From contig DATBKE010000197.1 of the NCBI GenBank assembly GCA_036556085.1, positions 1-6,200 of the forward strand: a stretch of 6,200 bases of DNA. The letters are read 5' to 3'. Shown piece after piece: positions 4,918-6,200 of the stretch; within the stretch, counting starts at the first letter, position 1; every line of letters starts with the position of its first letter. This DNA comes from JACCTH01 sp036556085 (GTDB lineage Bacteria > Actinomycetota > Acidimicrobiia > Spongiisociales > ZC4RG35). A program made the translations under genes and the position numbers. Under the pieces are notes generated by a model, which did no database searches, was not told the origin of the DNA, and saw nothing but the letters and a program-made list of their open reading frames with translations.

Positions 4918-5692
4918 GGACATGCTCGCCCCGGTCGACGAAGCGGAAGCCCTTCCCGGCGGAGAGATCACGAATCACGCTCGAGGCGAGGATCTGGCCG
5001 GGGCCTGCTTGGGAGCAGGTGCGCGCTGCTAGCTGCACCACGGCGCCAAAGAGGTCCTGGTCCCTTTCTACCGGCTCGCCGGCGCTCATCCCGATTTTCA
5101 CCCGGAGCGGAACCTCGTTTCCCTGGTTCTGGCTGGCGAACGCTTGCTGAATTGCGATCGAGGCTTCGACCGCACGCACCACGGAGCGAAAACAGGCCAT
5201 CACCCCATCGCCGGTATGTTTGACCCGGTTGCCGTTCCCCTCGCGCAGGGCGTGGTCGATGATCTCGTCGTGAACCCTGAGGAAGTCCATCGCCGCAACA
5301 TCCCCCAGGCGCTCGGTCAAGGCTGTCGAGCCCTCGATGTCGGTGAAGAGGATCACCCGAAAGGCGCTGTCCTGAGGCGGAGGACTTCCCGACTCCTCGT
5401 CCCAGGGCGGTTCCTCGGCGGTGGAGCCGAGCAGCTGGGCCACGGACCCGCTTTGCACGGAAATGATCTCGTCAGGAAGTAGGCCATGTGCCTCGGCATG
5501 GACGGCGATGGCGTCCTCTTTGCTGGGCGCATCCACCAGGCAGAAGATCTTGGTCAGGTCGTCGTCGAACCAGTAACGCAAATAGCGGACGTTCCGCTTC
5601 CACTGCGCCTCCAAGTCCTTCATGTGGGCGAGCGCAACATCTCGGGGAGCAACTCCCCCGGGGATGTTGTGCAAGTCGAGAAACAATCCCAA
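4868..5692 (-). CDS. DUF4242 (SCO4226-like) domain fused to class III adenylate/guanylate cyclase domain
   Basis: This is a two-domain cytoplasmic protein of 274 aa. Residues 1-83 match DUF4242, the family of the Streptomyces nickel-binding protein SCO4226: LFLDLHNIPGG, AHMKDLE, VRYLRYW, IFCLVDAPSKEDAIAVHAEA. A short acidic/proline linker follows, then a class III cyclase domain from about 108: FTDIEGST with metal-binding Asp118, VKHTGDG with purine-recognising Lys158 and second metal Asp162, and DLFG with Asp213. The expected VN-x-A-A-R motif reads VQLAAR, giving Gln220 for the transition-state Asn while Arg224 is kept. Lys158/Asp213 suggest ATP as substrate. The start chosen is TTG at 5692: GGAG lies 7 nt upstream and the protein then begins just where DUF4242 does. 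The frame is open to an ATG at 5758 with no Shine-Dalgarno, which would add 22 basic residues. No transmembrane segment is present. Activity and metal binding are inferred. Confidence 0.9.
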   Translation of the reverse strand: MGLFLDLHNIPGGVAPRDVALAHMKDLEAQWKRNVRYLRYWFDDDLTKIFCLVDAPSKEDAIAVHAEAHGLLPDEIISVQSGSVAQLLGSTAEEPPWDEESGSPPPQDSAFRVILFTDIEGSTALTERLGDVAAMDFLRVHDEIIDHALREGNGNRVKHTGDGVMACFRSVVRAVEASIAIQQAFASQNQGNEVPLRVKIGMSAGEPVERDQDLFGAVVQLAARTCSQAGPGQILASSVIRDLSAGKGFRFVDRGEHVLKGFEEPRRLYEVAWS

Positions 5693-5699
5693 CCGACTT

Positions 5700-5703
5700 C
5701 TCC
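5700..5703 (-). promoter_or_regulatory. Shine-Dalgarno deciding the cyclase start
   Basis: GGAG, within ACGGAGAAG on the minus strand, sits 7 nt before the TTG at 5692. The upstream ATG at 5758 has no comparable site, which is why the shorter protein is preferred. Confidence 0.5.
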
Positions 5704-5758
5704 GTTGCGAGCGAACGGACCATATCAACTTTTTCCCCACAACTCTTCCGGTCGCCAT

Positions 5759-5910
5759 CGCTGGACGGAGATGGGGTTGCGCCCAGTACGGAACTAGCTC
5801 GAAGGGGCGCTACTTGGATCAGCTGGGTCAACCTCTCCTGTGAGAGCTTTCCGAACGGCCCTGCTCTCGGCAGATCACGGGCCGCGCCCTCTAACTACCC
5901 TCGCCGGGCG
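5759..5910. other. Divergent intergenic region
   Basis: This gap separates the cyclase gene (minus) and the beta-propeller gene (plus) and should hold a promoter for each. I see a small hairpin, CTCTC and GAGAG around CTGT (5833-5846), and a TTGACC on the minus strand (5831-5826) without a well-spaced -10. I found no RNA gene or convincing operator. Confidence 0.5.
5896..5901 (+). promoter_or_regulatory. Candidate -10 box for leaderless transcript of BNR-propeller gene
   Basis: TACCCT fits TANNNT and ends 9 nt before the ATG at 5911, putting the expected transcription start at or next to that codon. No Shine-Dalgarno lies between them. The arrangement resembles that at 3854-3867. The motif is short and the -35 is not evident. 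Confidence 0.28.
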
Positions 5911-6200
5911 ATGGCTTTGCTTGATACCCCTCTCGCCCAGGACCTGCTCAAACAGATGCGGTTTCGCTGTATCGGTCCCACCCGTGGGGGACGTTGTGTG
6001 GCCGTGGCCGGTGATCCGGTTGACCGGGCCACCTTCTATTTCGGTGCCGTCGCCGGCGGGATCTGGAAGACCACCGACGCCGGCACTACCTGGCGGAACA
6101 TCAGCGACGGTTTCTTGCGGACCAGCTCGGTCGGGGCCCTGGCGGTCTCCGACTCCGACCCCAACGTCATCTTCGCCGGGATGGGAGAGAGCTGTATCCG
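5911..6200 (+). CDS. BNR/Asp-box (VPS10/sortilin-like) beta-propeller protein, N-terminal part
   Basis: Only the first 96 codons lie in the window; the frame is open at the right edge. The sequence FRCIGPTRGGR (18-28), FYFGAVAGGIWKTTDAGTTW (42-61) and VGALAVSDSDPNVIFAGMGES (74-94) is typical of large bacterial proteins with BNR/VPS10-like repeats, often labelled glycosyl hydrolase. TTDAGTTW (54-61) is an Asp-box, with Asp56, Gly58 and Trp61. Such proteins are usually many hundreds of residues long and form one or two propellers; the biochemical role of this group is generally unknown and the glycosidase label is poorly supported. The N-terminus shows no signal peptide. The ATG at 5911 begins just ahead of the conserved region; no Shine-Dalgarno is seen, and a -10-like box nearby suggests leaderless translation. 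It is divergent from the cyclase gene, with no clear functional tie. Confidence 0.85.
   Translation, partial: MALLDTPLAQDLLKQMRFRCIGPTRGGRCVAVAGDPVDRATFYFGAVAGGIWKTTDAGTTWRNISDGFLRTSSVGALAVSDSDPNVIFAGMGESCI

Noticed and set aside
1..6200. CRISPR array, tRNA, rRNA, insertion sequence or phage genes
   Set aside because: I saw no regularly spaced repeats, cloverleaf sequence, transposase motif or terminal inverted repeats on either strand. The only tandem repeat is the 18-bp coding one at 3600-3635.

Overview
The window is GC-rich DNA with dense coding, GTG and TTG starts, 4-nt start/stop overlaps, and an Ala/Thr-rich linker after a lipoprotein signal peptide. Together with a DUF4242-cyclase fusion, this suggests a high-GC Gram-positive bacterium, probably an uncultured Actinomycetota lineage such as Acidimicrobiia. 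That placement is inferred from style; no marker gene is present. I see no rRNA, tRNA, CRISPR array, insertion sequence or phage gene.

Left part (1-3742, minus strand): one ABC import operon of the PotABCD/AfuABC class, read right to left. It encodes a substrate-binding lipoprotein (3742-2615), a PotB-type permease (2577-1696), a PotC-type permease (1699-899) and a PotA-type ATPase (902 to beyond the left edge). The last three genes are joined by 4-nt overlaps. The binding protein looks like PotD in fold, but several positions that hold polyamine-binding acidic residues in E. coli PotD appear changed, two of them to cysteines. The transported compound should therefore be treated as unknown.

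Middle (3743-4688): a 124-bp divergent promoter region separates the operon from a plus-strand SMP-30/gluconolactonase-like beta-propeller. This lactonase-like enzyme keeps the family's three metal-ligand residues. The shared promoter region suggests, but does not prove, that importer and enzyme serve one pathway.

Right part (4689-6200): a convergent gap with several hairpins and a tiny reading frame behind an unusually perfect Shine-Dalgarno sequence. Next is a minus-strand gene fusing an N-terminal DUF4242 (nickel-binding SCO4226-like) domain to a class III nucleotidyl cyclase domain. That domain has Gln where the catalytic Asn is expected. Finally, a plus-strand gene for a BNR/Asp-box beta-propeller protein runs off the right edge.

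The importer, lactonase-like enzyme, cyclase and propeller each belong to known families. The most unusual points are the altered binding pocket of the importer's binding protein, the cyclase fusion with its substituted active site, and the small ORF at 4774.
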